This document shows, piece by piece, positions 1 through 8,682 of a DNA stretch of 64,000 bases. Position 1 is the stretch's first letter, and each line of letters begins with the position of its first letter. Origin of the DNA: Nevskia sp. (GTDB lineage Bacteria > Pseudomonadota > Gammaproteobacteria > Nevskiales > Nevskiaceae); the NCBI GenBank assembly GCA_021732745.1, contig JAKFUK010000002.1:620001-684000 (forward strand). Direction: 5' to 3'. The position numbers and the translations under genes are program-made. The notes below the pieces were generated by a model. The model saw nothing but the letters and a program-made list of their open reading frames with translations, did not search any database and was not told the origin of the DNA.

Positions 1-299
1 ACGAATCCGACACAGCTGAGCAGGCCGTTGGCAACCCAGGCGCCGACGCTGCCGACCAGATTGCGGGTGTCGCCACCGGCACCGGACGAGGACAGGCCGG
101 GATCGTTGGCGTTGAAGCTGAGGAGTGCAGCAAACAGGAACAGGGCAAGGCCGACGCTGGCCAGCAACGCCGCTTCATTCGGCAGCCGTTCGATCCAGCC
201 GGCGTCGGCATCAACTGCGCCCGCAGCGCCTTTGCGCGACAGCGCTTGCGCGGCTTGCTTCTTGCTTCCGAAGCTGAAGAATCGGGCGATCGAGGGCAC
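1..299 (-). CDS. ftsK: DNA translocase FtsK, N-terminal part (runs off the left edge)
   Basis: FtsK is the septal membrane protein that pumps chromosome dimers to dif during division. Only about the first 99 codons are present. Reading leftward from a GTG at 299, the frame has a basic N-terminus, then a hydrophobic segment (ASVGLALFLFAALLSF) and the element NDPGLS followed by GAWVAN. This order matches the first membrane helix and periplasmic loop of FtsK. An in-frame TGA lies upstream, and GTG 299 is the only start codon between it and the conserved region, although no clear Shine-Dalgarno is visible. ftsK next to aat/bpt/infA/clpA is also the order known from Pseudomonas, which supports the call. 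The motor and gamma domains lie outside the window. Confidence 0.85.
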   Translation of the reverse strand, partial: MPSIARFFSFGSKKQAAQALSRKGAAGAVDADAGWIERLPNEAALLASVGLALFLFAALLSFNANDPGLSSSGAGGDTRNLVGSVGAWVANGLLSCVGF

Positions 300-325
300 G
301 GCGAAGGGGCGTCAGGAGTGGCTCG

Positions 326-334
326 AGTATACCA
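326..334 (-). promoter_or_regulatory. Candidate extended -10 promoter for ftsK
   Basis: On the minus strand the sequence reads TGGTATACT, an extended -10 (TG-N-TATACT) that would start transcription about 20 bases before the GTG of ftsK. No good -35 is visible, which is tolerated by extended -10 promoters. Assignment is from motif and position only. Confidence 0.4.
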
Positions 335-440
335 GCCGACCCTGCATGATCCTCTGCACTACCGAGGGTCGCCCTGCTCTTGAAATCGTCGGTGGAAGCG
401 TCATCGTTGCTCCATCATTTTCTTATCGAGAGGCTTGGTC

Positions 441-773
441 ATGACGATGGAAGTGCGTCATTTCGTGCTGGCCCCGGACGGTGCCATCCGCGAGTTTTCT
501 CCCGAGGAAGCGGCGCTGATCGCGGCCGGTTCCAACCGCCTGCCGGAGTTCGCCGAGCGCCGCGTGCGCTACCTGCAAGTGTCCTGGAACGATGAAATCT
601 CCGCCGAGATGAAAATCCAGACCGCCGGTGCGGCGATCAAGTTCGATTCCGATGGCCGGCTCGCCGAAGCCACGCCGCCGTCGGACGAGGAAAAGATCTC
701 CCGCTTCGAGCACGACACCTGCGTGCAATGGGCGCTGCGCGGAGCCGAGGTCGCCGCGCTTACCTTCCACTGA
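441..773 (+). CDS. Conserved-looking hypothetical protein, 110 aa
   Basis: I do not recognise the family. The product is a soluble, acidic 110-residue protein without signal peptide, membrane segment or cysteine cluster apart from one Cys near the end (DTCVQWAL). Codon use and third-position GC match neighbouring genes, supporting real coding. ATG 441 is preceded by GAGAGG at 428-433 with 7-base spacing, so it is preferred over the upstream TTG at 435 or ATG 447. The gene is divergent from ftsK and lies 40 bases before the next rightward gene, so it probably opens a transcription unit with the GNAT-like gene and aat. No function can be inferred. Confidence 0.7.
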   Translation: MTMEVRHFVLAPDGAIREFSPEEAALIAAGSNRLPEFAERRVRYLQVSWNDEISAEMKIQTAGAAIKFDSDGRLAEATPPSDEEKISRFEHDTCVQWALRGAEVAALTFH

Positions 774-813
774 CCGGCGTCCGCCGCCCGCTGTCCCGAA
801 AAGCCGCCGCGCG

Positions 814-1953
814 ATGCGCGTCCGGCATCTCGAAAGTGTCGCTGCTCTTCCGGCAGCGCTGTGGGACGCGCTGTTCCCGTCCGGCTATCCGTTCACCCGC
901 CACGCCTTCCTGGCGGCACTCGAAGCCCATGACTGCGTCGGCCCGGAACTGGGATGGACACCTTGCCACGCCGTGCTTGGCGACGAAGCCGGCATCGCCG
1001 CGATCGCCCCGCTCTATCTGAAAGCCCATTCCTACGGCGAATTCGTCTTCGATTTCGCCTGGGCCGACGCCAGCCGGCGCATTGGCCAGCCGTATTACCC
1101 CAAGTTCATCAACGCCATTCCGTTCACGCCCTGCACCGGGCCGCGCATCGGGGCGCGTGATGCGCTGTCGCGAAAGACGATGGCGCAGCAACTGCCGGCG
1201 CTGGCAGCGGCCGCGGGGGTATCCGGTGCCCACGCGCTGTTTCTCGACGACGCCGATTTCGCCGCCTGCCGCGCGGCCGGCATGGTCGAGCGCAACGATG
1301 TGCAATTCCACTGGTACAACGCCGGTTACGCCGATTTCGCCGGCTTTCTCGCCACCTTCAGCAGCGACAAGCGCAAGAAAATCCTCCGCGAGCGCCGCCG
1401 GGTCGCCGAAGCCGGCATCCGTTTCGAGGTTCGCGCCGGTAATGACTTGAGCGAGGCCGAATGGCAGTGCGTCTATCGTCTGTACGCCAACACCTATGCC
1501 GAGCGCGGCCAGCGTCCCTATCTGACCCGGGAATTCTTTCTCGATTACGGGCGACAGCCGGATACCGCCGTTAGACTCGTGCTGGCAATCGAGGGAACGG
1601 AGATGGTGGCAGTCGCGATCCTGCTGCGCGGTGGCGATACGCTCTACGGGCGTCACTGGGGCGCGGCTGATCGTTACAACGGCCTGCATTTCGAGACCTG
1701 CTACTACCAGGGCATCGACTACTGCATCCGTGAAGGGCTTCAGCATTTCGATGCCGGCGCCCAGGGTGAACACAAGCTCGCGCGCGGCTTCACGCCGATG
1801 ATCACCCGTTCCGCCCACTGGCTGGCCGAACCGCGATTGTTCGATGCAGTGACCGATCACCTGGCGCGCGAACGCGCCTATGTCGGCGAACGCGAAGCGC
1901 TGCTCGACGCGCACTCGCCGTACAAGCGCATCGCCGCCGAGCCGGAGATCTGA
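814..1953 (+). CDS. GNAT-fold / FemAB-like N-acyltransferase family protein (DUF482-type)
   Basis: The 379-residue product matches the COG3146/DUF482 family of large GNAT-superfamily proteins. Recognisable stretches are the N-terminal block with PFTR-HAFLAALE, the central YYPKFINAIPFTP-CTGPR segment, SSDKRKKILRERR, and the C-terminal FDAGAQGEHKLARGF motif. These proteins are annotated as peptidoglycan-related acyltransferases, but the substrate of most members is unknown. ATG 814 starts the conserved region; the frame stays open upstream to 628, but that part overlaps the preceding gene. The stop is 2 bases before aat, so the two are probably co-transcribed. Confidence 0.85.
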   Translation: MRVRHLESVAALPAALWDALFPSGYPFTRHAFLAALEAHDCVGPELGWTPCHAVLGDEAGIAAIAPLYLKAHSYGEFVFDFAWADASRRIGQPYYPKFINAIPFTPCTGPRIGARDALSRKTMAQQLPALAAAAGVSGAHALFLDDADFAACRAAGMVERNDVQFHWYNAGYADFAGFLATFSSDKRKKILRERRRVAEAGIRFEVRAGNDLSEAEWQCVYRLYANTYAERGQRPYLTREFFLDYGRQPDTAVRLVLAIEGTEMVAVAILLRGGDTLYGRHWGAADRYNGLHFETCYYQGIDYCIREGLQHFDAGAQGEHKLARGFTPMITRSAHWLAEPRLFDAVTDHLARERAYVGEREALLDAHSPYKRIAAEPEI

Positions 1954-1955
1954 GC

Positions 1956-2711
1956 ATGGACAATCCGGTCCGCCTGCACTGGCTCGATCCGCGCGATCCC
2001 AACCAGCCGTTTCCGGCCCCGAACCGGGCCATGCGCGATCCCAACGGGCTGCTGGCGATCGGCGGCGATCTGTCGATTGCCCGGCTGATGCGCGCCTATT
2101 CCGGCGGCATCTTCCCCTGGTACAACCCCAACGAGCCGATCCTCTGGTGGTGCCCGGACCCGCGTGCGGTGCTGGCACCGGACGATTTCCACGTCTCGCA
2201 TTCGCTGGAAAAGCGCATTCGCAAGCCGGATTACGCAGTCAGTCTCGATCGCGTGTTCGCCGACGTGCTCGACGGCTGCACCGCCAGCCGGCGCGGCAGT
2301 CACGGCACCTGGCTGGGACCGGACATGAAGCGCGCCTATCTCGAACTGTTCGAGGCCGGCCACGCGCATTCGGCGGAAGTCTGGCGCGACGGCAAACTGG
2401 TCGGCGGGCTGTACGGCGTGGCGCTCGGGCGGGTGTTCTTCGGTGAATCGATGTTCTCCACCGAGACCGACTGCTCGAAACTGGCGCTGTACTGGCTGTG
2501 CCAGCAATTGAAAGCCTGGTCGTTCGAGCTGATCGACTGCCAGATCGCTTCCCAGCATCTGCGCACGCTGGGGGCCGCCGAAATCCCGCGCGACCGTTTT
2601 CTGGCGCGGCTCAAGGCCTCGTTGCAGCATCCCTCGCGCACCGGCACCTGGAAGTACGAGATCGACGTACCCAACGACGCAGTCCATCGCCTCGGGCCCA
2701 CCGTCGCATGA
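1956..2711 (+). CDS. aat: Leucyl/phenylalanyl-tRNA--protein transferase
   Basis: Aat transfers Leu or Phe from aminoacyl-tRNA to proteins with N-terminal Lys or Arg, creating primary N-degrons read by ClpS and destroyed by ClpAP. The 251 residues match the usual length. Family landmarks are GLLAIGGDLS, YSGGIFPWY, WWCPDPRAVL and the C-terminal ELIDCQIASQHLRTLGA. It follows the GNAT-like gene by 2 bases and precedes bpt, a second N-end transferase. clpA and clpS lie a few kb downstream, so most of the N-end rule machinery is encoded in this region. Confidence 0.97.
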   Translation: MDNPVRLHWLDPRDPNQPFPAPNRAMRDPNGLLAIGGDLSIARLMRAYSGGIFPWYNPNEPILWWCPDPRAVLAPDDFHVSHSLEKRIRKPDYAVSLDRVFADVLDGCTASRRGSHGTWLGPDMKRAYLELFEAGHAHSAEVWRDGKLVGGLYGVALGRVFFGESMFSTETDCSKLALYWLCQQLKAWSFELIDCQIASQHLRTLGAAEIPRDRFLARLKASLQHPSRTGTWKYEIDVPNDAVHRLGPTVA

Positions 2712-2748
2712 CATCGCTTCGCGCCTCGATCTTGCATGGGATTTCGTC

Positions 2749-3456
2749 ATGACCATGCAAAGTCTCCGATTGCTGATGGGCAGCGCCCACGCTTGCGGCT
2801 ACCTGCAGGATCGTCATGCCCGCTCGGCCTTCGTCGACCCGGCGTTTCCGCTGGAACCGGCGCTATACGGCAAGCTGCTTGATCAGGGCTTCCGGCGCAG
2901 CGGCGATTACGCCTACCGGCCGATGTGCCTGAACTGCCGCGCCTGCCATTCGGCGCGCATCGTCAGTGCCGAGTTCGTACCCGATCGCGCCCAGAAGCGA
3001 TGCTGGAAGCGCAATGCCGACCTGCAACTCGGCGTCAGCATCCGTCTTAGCGACGAGCACTACGCGCTGTATCGCCGCTACCTCGCTGCCCGCCACAAGG
3101 ACGGCGGCATGGACCCGGAGGATGCCGACGCCTTTCGCGAATTCCTCGCCTGTGGCTGGGGAGCAACCGAGTTCTGGGAGTTCCGCGCCGAAGGGCAACT
3201 GGTCGCCGTGGCCGTGGTCGACCGCATTCCGCACGGGTTGTCGGCGGTCTACACCTTCTTCGACCCAGACCTGTCGGAACGCAGCCTTGGCACCTACGCG
3301 ATCCTGACCCAGATCGCGCGCGCCAAGGCCGAGCAACTGCCCCACGTCTATCTCGGCTACTGGGTACCGGGCAGCGCCAAGATGGACTACAAGCGCCGCT
3401 ACCAGCCGCTGGAAGTGCTGCGCGGCGGGCAGTGGCAGCGCCTGGAAAGCGAATGA
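2749..3456 (+). CDS. bpt: Aspartate/glutamate leucyltransferase (bacterial ATE homologue)
   Basis: Bpt attaches Leu from Leu-tRNA to proteins with N-terminal Asp or Glu, converting secondary into primary destabilising residues for ClpS/ClpAP. The 235-residue product has the N-terminal Cys cluster MCLNCRACHSAR and the C-terminal ATE domain with YTFFDPDL, LGTYAIL and YLGYWVPGSAKMDYK. The start is ATG 2749; ATG 2755 is also possible. It sits 37 bases after aat and upstream of infA, the standard gammaproteobacterial order. Confidence 0.96.
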   Translation: MTMQSLRLLMGSAHACGYLQDRHARSAFVDPAFPLEPALYGKLLDQGFRRSGDYAYRPMCLNCRACHSARIVSAEFVPDRAQKRCWKRNADLQLGVSIRLSDEHYALYRRYLAARHKDGGMDPEDADAFREFLACGWGATEFWEFRAEGQLVAVAVVDRIPHGLSAVYTFFDPDLSERSLGTYAILTQIARAKAEQLPHVYLGYWVPGSAKMDYKRRYQPLEVLRGGQWQRLESE

Positions 3457-3466
3457 AATCCTTGCA

Positions 3467-3495
3467 TTGCTAGTCTGGAGGTGTTCCCGGATAAT
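3467..3495 (+). promoter_or_regulatory. Sigma70-type promoter of infA
   Basis: TTGCTA (3467-3472) and GATAAT (3490-3495) are separated by 17 bases, giving a near-consensus promoter. The predicted start near 3502 leaves a leader of about 30 bases before the infA ATG. This would let infA be expressed independently of aat-bpt. Confidence 0.6.
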
Positions 3496-3531
3496 GCCGC
3501 GTCCTTTCAAGACCCCCTGGTTGCAGCCCTG

Positions 3532-3750
3532 ATGGCAAAAGAAGATCACATCGAAATGCCCGGCATCGTCGCCGAAACGCTTCCGAACACGACGTTCCGC
3601 GTCAAACTCGAAAATGGCCACATCGTCACCGCCCATATTTCCGGGCGCATGCGCAAGAACTACATCCGCATCCTGACCGGCGACAAGGTCACCGTGCAGC
3701 TGACGCCTTACGACCTGACCAAGGGCCGGATCACCTTCCGCGACAAGTGA
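3532..3750 (+). CDS. infA: Translation initiation factor IF-1
   Basis: IF-1 binds the ribosomal A site during initiation. The 72-residue product from ATG 3532 begins MAKEDHIEM and has the S1/OB-fold landmarks [20 protein letters not shown] and DLTKGRI. An upstream in-frame GTG would add 17 non-conserved residues, so ATG 3532 is chosen. The gene has its own promoter and ends before a bidirectional terminator shared with clpA. Confidence 0.98.
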   Translation: MAKEDHIEMPGIVAETLPNTTFRVKLENGHIVTAHISGRMRKNYIRILTGDKVTVQLTPYDLTKGRITFRDK

Positions 3751-3773
3751 CGATGCGGCTTCACCGCGTCGTC

Positions 3774-3793
3774 ATCCCGACGAAAGTCGGGAT
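3774..3793. repeat. REP-like palindrome with GAAA loop
   Basis: ATCCCGAC and GTCGGGAT form an 8-bp stem around GAAA, followed by CCAGTCTGCGTCATCC. This is the type of dispersed hairpin whose reverse translation gives the familiar IPTFVGMT string in many genomes. It lies between infA and its terminator, and only one copy was noticed here. Confidence 0.65.
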
Positions 3794-3857
3794 CCAGTCT
3801 GCGTCATCCGACTGAGATCGCCGGCCGAATTCTCGCCACGGCGGGAACAACGCCCAA

Positions 3858-3885
3858 GAAAAAGCCCGCTTTCGCGGGCTTTTTC
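3858..3885. terminator. Bidirectional intrinsic terminator between infA and clpA
   Basis: A 12-bp stem (3858-3869 with 3874-3885) around TTTC has an A-run on the left and a T-run on the right, so it can stop transcription from both converging genes. Confidence 0.9.
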
Positions 3886-3902
3886 GTTGCAGCGCTAAGC
3901 AA

Positions 3903-6191
3903 TCACGCCGGCTCGACCACTGGAGCTGCCTTTTCCTTGGCTTCGATCTCGAAGCCGATCTTGCCGTCGTCGGTGACATTGACCGTCACCCGGCCACCGT
4001 GCGCCAGCTTGCCGAACAGCAGCTCCTCGGCCAGCGGCCGCTTGATGCTTTCCTGGATCACGCGCGCCATCGGGCGAGCGCCCATCTTGACGTCGTAGCC
4101 GTGCTCGCAGAGCCAGTCGCGGGCTTCCTGCTCGACTTCCATGACCACGTGCTTCGCCGCCAGCTGCTCTTCCAGCTGCATCAGGAACTTGTCGACCACG
4201 CGGACGATTTCGCTCTTGCCCAGCGGCGCGAACGGGATGATCGCGTCGAGGCGGTTGCGGAATTCCGGCGAAAAACCGCGCCGGATCACTTCCAGCGCGT
4301 CGGTCGAATGGTTCTGCTCGGTGAAGCCGATGCCGCGCCGTGACGATTCCTCGGCACCGGCATTGGTGGTCATGATCAGGATCACGTTGCGGAAATCCGC
4401 CGCGCGGCCGTTGTTGTCGGTCAGGGTGCCGTGATCCATGACCTGCAACAGCAGATTGAAGACATCCGGATGGGCCTTTTCGATTTCATCGAGCAGCACC
4501 ACCGAATGCGGATGCTTGATCACCGATTCGGTCAAAAGACCCCCCTGATCGAAGCCGACATAGCCCGGAGGCGCGCCGATCAGGCGCGACACCGTATGGC
4601 GCTCCATGTACTCGGACATGTCGAAGCGGATCAGCTCGATGCCCAACTGGCTGGCCAGCTGGCGGGTGACTTCGGTCTTGCCGACACCGGTAGGCCCAGC
4701 AAGCAGGAAGTTGCCGATCGGCTTGTCGGGGTTGCCCAAGCCTGAACGTGACAGCTTGATGCACGAGGCCAGCGTTTCGACCGCTGCGTCCTGACCGAAA
4801 ATCACCAGCTTGAGATCGCGTTCGATGGTGGCCAGACGATCCTTGTCATTGCTCGACACCGATTTCGGCGGGATGCGCGCGATCTTGGCGACGGTTTCCT
4901 CGATGTCACGCACCTGCACGGTCTTGCGGCGCTTGGCCTCGGGCAGCAGGCGCAGGCGGGCGGCGGCTTCGTCGATGACGTCGATGGCCTTGTCCGGCAG
5001 ATGACGGTCGGTGATGTGCTTGGCCGCCAGTTCCACGGCGCTGCGGATCGCACCGCTGGTGTAGTGCACCTGGTGGTGTTCCTCGAAACGCGGCCGCAGG
5101 CCTTCGAGAATCTGGATGGTTTCGGCCACGCTCGGTTCCGGCACGTCGACCTTCTGGAAACGCCGCGACAGCGCCCGATCCTTCTCGAAGATGCCGCGAT
5201 ATTCCTGGTAGGTGGTCGAGCCGAGGCAGCGCAGTTCGCCGTTGGCGAGCATCGGCTTCAGCAGGTTCGAGGCGTCCATCACGCCGCCGGAAGCCGCACC
5301 GGCACCGATGATCATGTGAATCTCGTCGATGAACAGGATCGCGCCCGGGGTGCGGGCCAGTTCCTGGATCACGCTCTTGAAGCGCTTCTCGAAGTCACCG
5401 CGGTACTTGGTACCGGCGATCAGGGAGCCGAGATCGAGACTGAAGACGATGCCGTCCTTCAGCAGCTCAGGCACCCGGTTCTCGGTGATCAGCCAGGCCA
5501 GACCTTCGGCGATCGCGGTCTTGCCAACGCCGGCTTCGCCGACCAGCAGCGGGTTGTTCTTGCGCCGACGGCAAAGGGTCTGCATGACCCGCTCCATCTC
5601 GTGCGCCCGGCCGATCAGGGGGTCGATCAGGCCCTTCATGGCCCGCTGATTGAGGTTGACGGCGAACTGCTCAAGTGCGGACTTGCCGGAATTCTTGCCC
5701 GGATCGTCCTTGTCCTCGGCCTCGTTCTGCTGTTCCTGCGGCGCGGCCGGCTGGTTGTTCTTGGCAATGCCGTGGCTGATGTAGTTGACGACGTCCAGCC
5801 GGGTGACGCCCTGCTCGTTGAGCAGGAACACGGCGTGGGTGTCCTTTTCGGCGAACAGCGCGACCAGCACGTTCAGTGTCGACACCCGCTTCTTGCCCGA
5901 AGCCTGGACGTGATAAATGGCGCGCTGCAGCACGCGCTGGAAGGACAGCGTCGGCTGCACTTCCTGGTTGCCACCGGCGTCCTTGTTCGAGTGGATGTTC
6001 TGGGTGATGTACTCGCGCAGGCCGCTCTCGAGCTTGTCGAGATCGCCACCGCTGGCGGTCAGCACTTCGCTGACATTGGAGTCGGACAGCAAGGCCAGCA
6101 GCAAATGTTCGACGGTCAACAGCTCATGGCCGTCACTGCGGGCTGCGAGGAACGCTGCATCAAGGGCTTTCTGCAATTCATCGCTGAGCAT
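3903..6191 (-). CDS. clpA: ATP-dependent Clp protease ATP-binding subunit ClpA
   Basis: ClpA is the AAA+ unfoldase that feeds substrates, including N-end rule proteins handed over by ClpS, into ClpP. The 762-residue product has the N domain (about 1-145), a charged linker, AAA-1 with Walker A GEAGVGKT (218-225) and Walker B FIDE (288-291), and AAA-2 with GPTGVGKT (499-506) and LLDE (566-569). A ClpP-docking loop IGF lies at 621-623, where E. coli has IGL. There is no middle coiled-coil insertion, which separates it from ClpB. clpS, normally adjacent, is 2.5 kb upstream behind two inserted secreted-protein genes. clpP is not in the window. Confidence 0.98.
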   Translation of the reverse strand: MLSDELQKALDAAFLAARSDGHELLTVEHLLLALLSDSNVSEVLTASGGDLDKLESGLREYITQNIHSNKDAGGNQEVQPTLSFQRVLQRAIYHVQASGKKRVSTLNVLVALFAEKDTHAVFLLNEQGVTRLDVVNYISHGIAKNNQPAAPQEQQNEAEDKDDPGKNSGKSALEQFAVNLNQRAMKGLIDPLIGRAHEMERVMQTLCRRRKNNPLLVGEAGVGKTAIAEGLAWLITENRVPELLKDGIVFSLDLGSLIAGTKYRGDFEKRFKSVIQELARTPGAILFIDEIHMIIGAGAASGGVMDASNLLKPMLANGELRCLGSTTYQEYRGIFEKDRALSRRFQKVDVPEPSVAETIQILEGLRPRFEEHHQVHYTSGAIRSAVELAAKHITDRHLPDKAIDVIDEAAARLRLLPEAKRRKTVQVRDIEETVAKIARIPPKSVSSNDKDRLATIERDLKLVIFGQDAAVETLASCIKLSRSGLGNPDKPIGNFLLAGPTGVGKTEVTRQLASQLGIELIRFDMSEYMERHTVSRLIGAPPGYVGFDQGGLLTESVIKHPHSVVLLDEIEKAHPDVFNLLLQVMDHGTLTDNNGRAADFRNVILIMTTNAGAEESSRRGIGFTEQNHSTDALEVIRRGFSPEFRNRLDAIIPFAPLGKSEIVRVVDKFLMQLEEQLAAKHVVMEVEQEARDWLCEHGYDVKMGARPMARVIQESIKRPLAEELLFGKLAHGGRVTVNVTDDGKIGFEIEAKEKAAPVVEPA

Positions 6192-6558
6192 GGTCGCTTC
6201 CTGAAAAGGTCTGAACGGTACTCTGGGGCCGGACTCAAGGCTTTACCAGACCATCATGCATCGTCTCTGCACGGATTTGGAACACGCAAAAGCCGCACCA
6301 CTGTTCGCCAACCAACATGGCAGTTCAGCCGCCGGTCCGCTTCGCGCCAAAGTGAGCGCTCGATAGCCGTCGAACGGTATTGATGCCGGTCATCGGCGTC
6401 TGGACGACGGTGGCGATAGCGTTCCCAATCACGACACAGGGTGATGCCAATCACCCGCGGGCAGCCGTTGCCGGCCACCAAAGTGCGCCGGAAAACCGAC
6501 ACCCGTTGATGCATCCAGACCACAGGCACCTCAGGTGCCATCCGAAAGGGGACAAGAC
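6192..6558. other. Intergenic region between divergent clpA and the lipase-like gene
   Basis: No gene is visible in these 367 bases. They must hold the clpA promoter (leftward) and that of the secreted pair (rightward), but I cannot pick out a convincing -35/-10 for either. A short palindrome GGCACC-TCA-GGTGCC lies at 6525-6539, about 20 bases before the lipase start, and could be an operator or a leader hairpin. Confidence 0.4.
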
Positions 6559-7569
6559 ATGCGATTCGCAACAATGCTCAGAACATTCGCAGCGCTCGCG
6601 CTGCTGACCATGGCGGGAGCGGCGCAAGCCGTGCCCTGCCTGATCTTCGTACACGGCAAATCGACCAACACCGGCACCTTCACCAGCTACACCACGGCCC
6701 GGAACTACTGGGTCAACGGCTCGGCAGACTTCATCCGCACCGCCACCCGCAATCTCACCGTGCCGTACTACGTGGTCGGCTACAACGGCACCCAGCGCTA
6801 TTACGAGAACAACGCCGCCGGTGAAGTGGCGCGCGAAATCGTGGCCGCGACCAATGGCACGGCCGATGGCGGCGGTCGCCGCTGCACCCGCACCTTCGCG
6901 CAGGGCGGCACCTTCGTGGTCGTGGCCCATTCGATGGGCGGCACGATCATGGATTACATCCTGGGCAACAACGACGCCAGCGATCCGAACTTCAACTATG
7001 GCGGCGCACCGTTTTCCACGGTTGCCGCAAGGGTGAGCTTCGCGATCACCACCGGCGGCGCCCATCGCGGCTCGCAGGGTGCGGATGCGGTCTGCGGCCA
7101 GTCCAACGGCGGCTGCAATTTTGTCGCCAGCTTCATCCAGAGCTGTGATGACGCCACCTTCTGGCTGCGTTCCGGTGAAGACGTGCAGGTGCGCAATTTC
7201 GCCAATGCACCGGCCCGGCTCATCTATCTGACCGGCGGCTACGAAGCCATCTTCGGGGCCAGCGTCTGCCTGTCCGGTGAAGACGACGGTGTGGTCCAGT
7301 ACGCCTCGCAATACGCCTGCAACGGCTCGACCGGCACCAGCTACGACAACACCAACGTCTGCCGCAACAACGCCAAGCAGGAGACCTCGAACTTCCGCAA
7401 TCTCGATTCCGGCCACGAAAACCACAGCGACGAACGCGACGACAGCGATTCCGACGTCCGCCGGCAGATTCCGGACGGCGTCTGGACCTGCAGCGGCGCG
7501 GCTTGCGCACCGAACACCCAGGTGCAGAGCGCGATGACCACCGCCCGCTTCATCTCGACGCTGTACTAA
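6559..7569 (+). CDS. Exported alpha/beta hydrolase (lipase-like)
   Basis: The 336-residue product starts with a clear Sec signal peptide ending at AAQA-VPC. An oxyanion-type FVHGKS segment follows, then the nucleophile elbow VVVAHSMGGT, with Ser in an A-H-S-M-G-G context as in many lipases and esterases. Eight or more cysteines in the mature part suggest periplasmic disulfide formation, as in type II secretion substrates. Asp (GEDDGVV) and His (SGHENH) candidates for the triad occur toward the C-terminus. ATG 6559 is preceded by a purine-rich GAAAGGGGAC. The gene is followed after 18 bases by another exported protein and lies close to gspC-F. That makes T2SS export plausible, but this is inference. 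Confidence 0.8.
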   Translation: MRFATMLRTFAALALLTMAGAAQAVPCLIFVHGKSTNTGTFTSYTTARNYWVNGSADFIRTATRNLTVPYYVVGYNGTQRYYENNAAGEVAREIVAATNGTADGGGRRCTRTFAQGGTFVVVAHSMGGTIMDYILGNNDASDPNFNYGGAPFSTVAARVSFAITTGGAHRGSQGADAVCGQSNGGCNFVASFIQSCDDATFWLRSGEDVQVRNFANAPARLIYLTGGYEAIFGASVCLSGEDDGVVQYASQYACNGSTGTSYDNTNVCRNNAKQETSNFRNLDSGHENHSDERDDSDSDVRRQIPDGVWTCSGAACAPNTQVQSAMTTARFISTLY

Positions 7570-7587
7570 AGCCCGGAAGCCAAGAAC

Positions 7588-8628
7588 ATGAAAACCAACT
7601 TCGTGCTGATGTCACTCGCCGCAGCGCTCATCGCGCCGGCCGCCGTCGCCCAGAACGCCACTGTGCCGTCGCTGACCGCCCAGGCCGCTGCCGACTACCG
7701 CGCCCAAGCGCGCTATCCGCGTTCGTCCCGGCCGATTCTCGATGCCGTCGACCCGCTGAGCAGCGGCCGTACCGTGTCCAAGCAGACCATGGCCGGGCCG
7801 AATGGCGCGGGCCCGCTGCTGTCGGTCTGGGCCTCGGCTATTTCCTACGAACCCGGCGAATCGGCGCTGCTCTACGCCGAACTGACCGATGCCCCGGCGC
7901 GTGCGCCCAGCCTCGCCAACCTGCTCGACAAGACCCGGCGCGATGCCGCCCAGTCGATCAAGGCCAAACTCATCGGCGAAACCAGCGGCCTGCTCGGCGA
8001 AGTGGTCTATCGCGATGACGGCCGCGACGGCGATGCCCGCGCCAACGACCGCATCTACACCGCCCGCTACACCCTGCCGGCCGCGCGGGCACCGGAACTG
8101 GGCTATGCGGAAGCCATCGGCGTCCACGTTCAGGCGGTCACCGAACTCGACGGCGATCGCGCCGCGCTAGGCGGCCTGCTCTACTCCAACCCCGGCGCGC
8201 GCCTGACCGGCAAGTTCCGCGATGTCATGCGCGACGGCCATCTGGTGATGTCGGCGGAAGTCGACGTGCGGGCACCGGGCCGGTATCACCTGGCCGGCAC
8301 CTTGTCAGGCGCGCGGGAAAAGCTGGTCGGCGACCGTCCGATGGCCTGGGCGCAGCAGGCGCAGCTGATGACGGCAGGCACCCAATGGATGGATCTGTCC
8401 TTCCACGGCCTGATTTTCCGTGATCTGAAGTCCTCGGGCCGCTACACGCTGAATGCGGTGACCCTGACCTCCGCGCTCGGCATGCCGAACGCGATGTCAT
8501 CGGTGCGTCGCGATGCCCACCAGACGCGGGCGATGGCGCTGTCGGAGTTCTCCGACAAGCCGTTCGTCGATGCCGCCCTCGCCGATGCAGCACAGCGGCT
8601 CGAAGCGGACGCGGCCGGCTCGCAGTAA
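7588..8628 (+). CDS. Exported protein, probable beta-sandwich companion of the lipase-like enzyme
   Basis: The 346-residue product has an N-terminal signal peptide (cleavage near AAVAQ-NA) and no further membrane segment. The middle contains SYEPGESALLYAELTD and, later, DDGRDGDARANDRIYTARY. This resembles the Asp/Gly-rich loop of choice-of-anchor X / Ig-like modules found in secreted proteins, often with hydrolases. It is 18 bases after the lipase-like gene and almost certainly co-transcribed. A role in stabilising or presenting the hydrolase is a guess; I do not recognise a lipase-specific foldase here. Confidence 0.65.
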   Translation: MKTNFVLMSLAAALIAPAAVAQNATVPSLTAQAAADYRAQARYPRSSRPILDAVDPLSSGRTVSKQTMAGPNGAGPLLSVWASAISYEPGESALLYAELTDAPARAPSLANLLDKTRRDAAQSIKAKLIGETSGLLGEVVYRDDGRDGDARANDRIYTARYTLPAARAPELGYAEAIGVHVQAVTELDGDRAALGGLLYSNPGARLTGKFRDVMRDGHLVMSAEVDVRAPGRYHLAGTLSGAREKLVGDRPMAWAQQAQLMTAGTQWMDLSFHGLIFRDLKSSGRYTLNAVTLTSALGMPNAMSSVRRDAHQTRAMALSEFSDKPFVDAALADAAQRLEADAAGSQ

Positions 8629-8682
8629 GTCGCAGCAAGTGGCAGTCGTCGCCCGGAAACGGGCGGCGGCTGCACTGACGCT

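Noticed and set aside
28-444. Rightward open frame of 138 codons at the left edge
   Set aside because: It is antisense to the clear FtsK N-terminus, is Ser/Arg/Ala-rich, and has no homology-like motif.
3751-3902. Possible small gene after infA
   Set aside because: The leftward frame here reads the IPTFVGMT string typical of a REP-like hairpin, so it is a repeat plus terminator.
5001-6383. Rightward open frame of 460 codons over clpA
   Set aside because: Antisense to clpA AAA-1 and N domain; no motif and no start signal.
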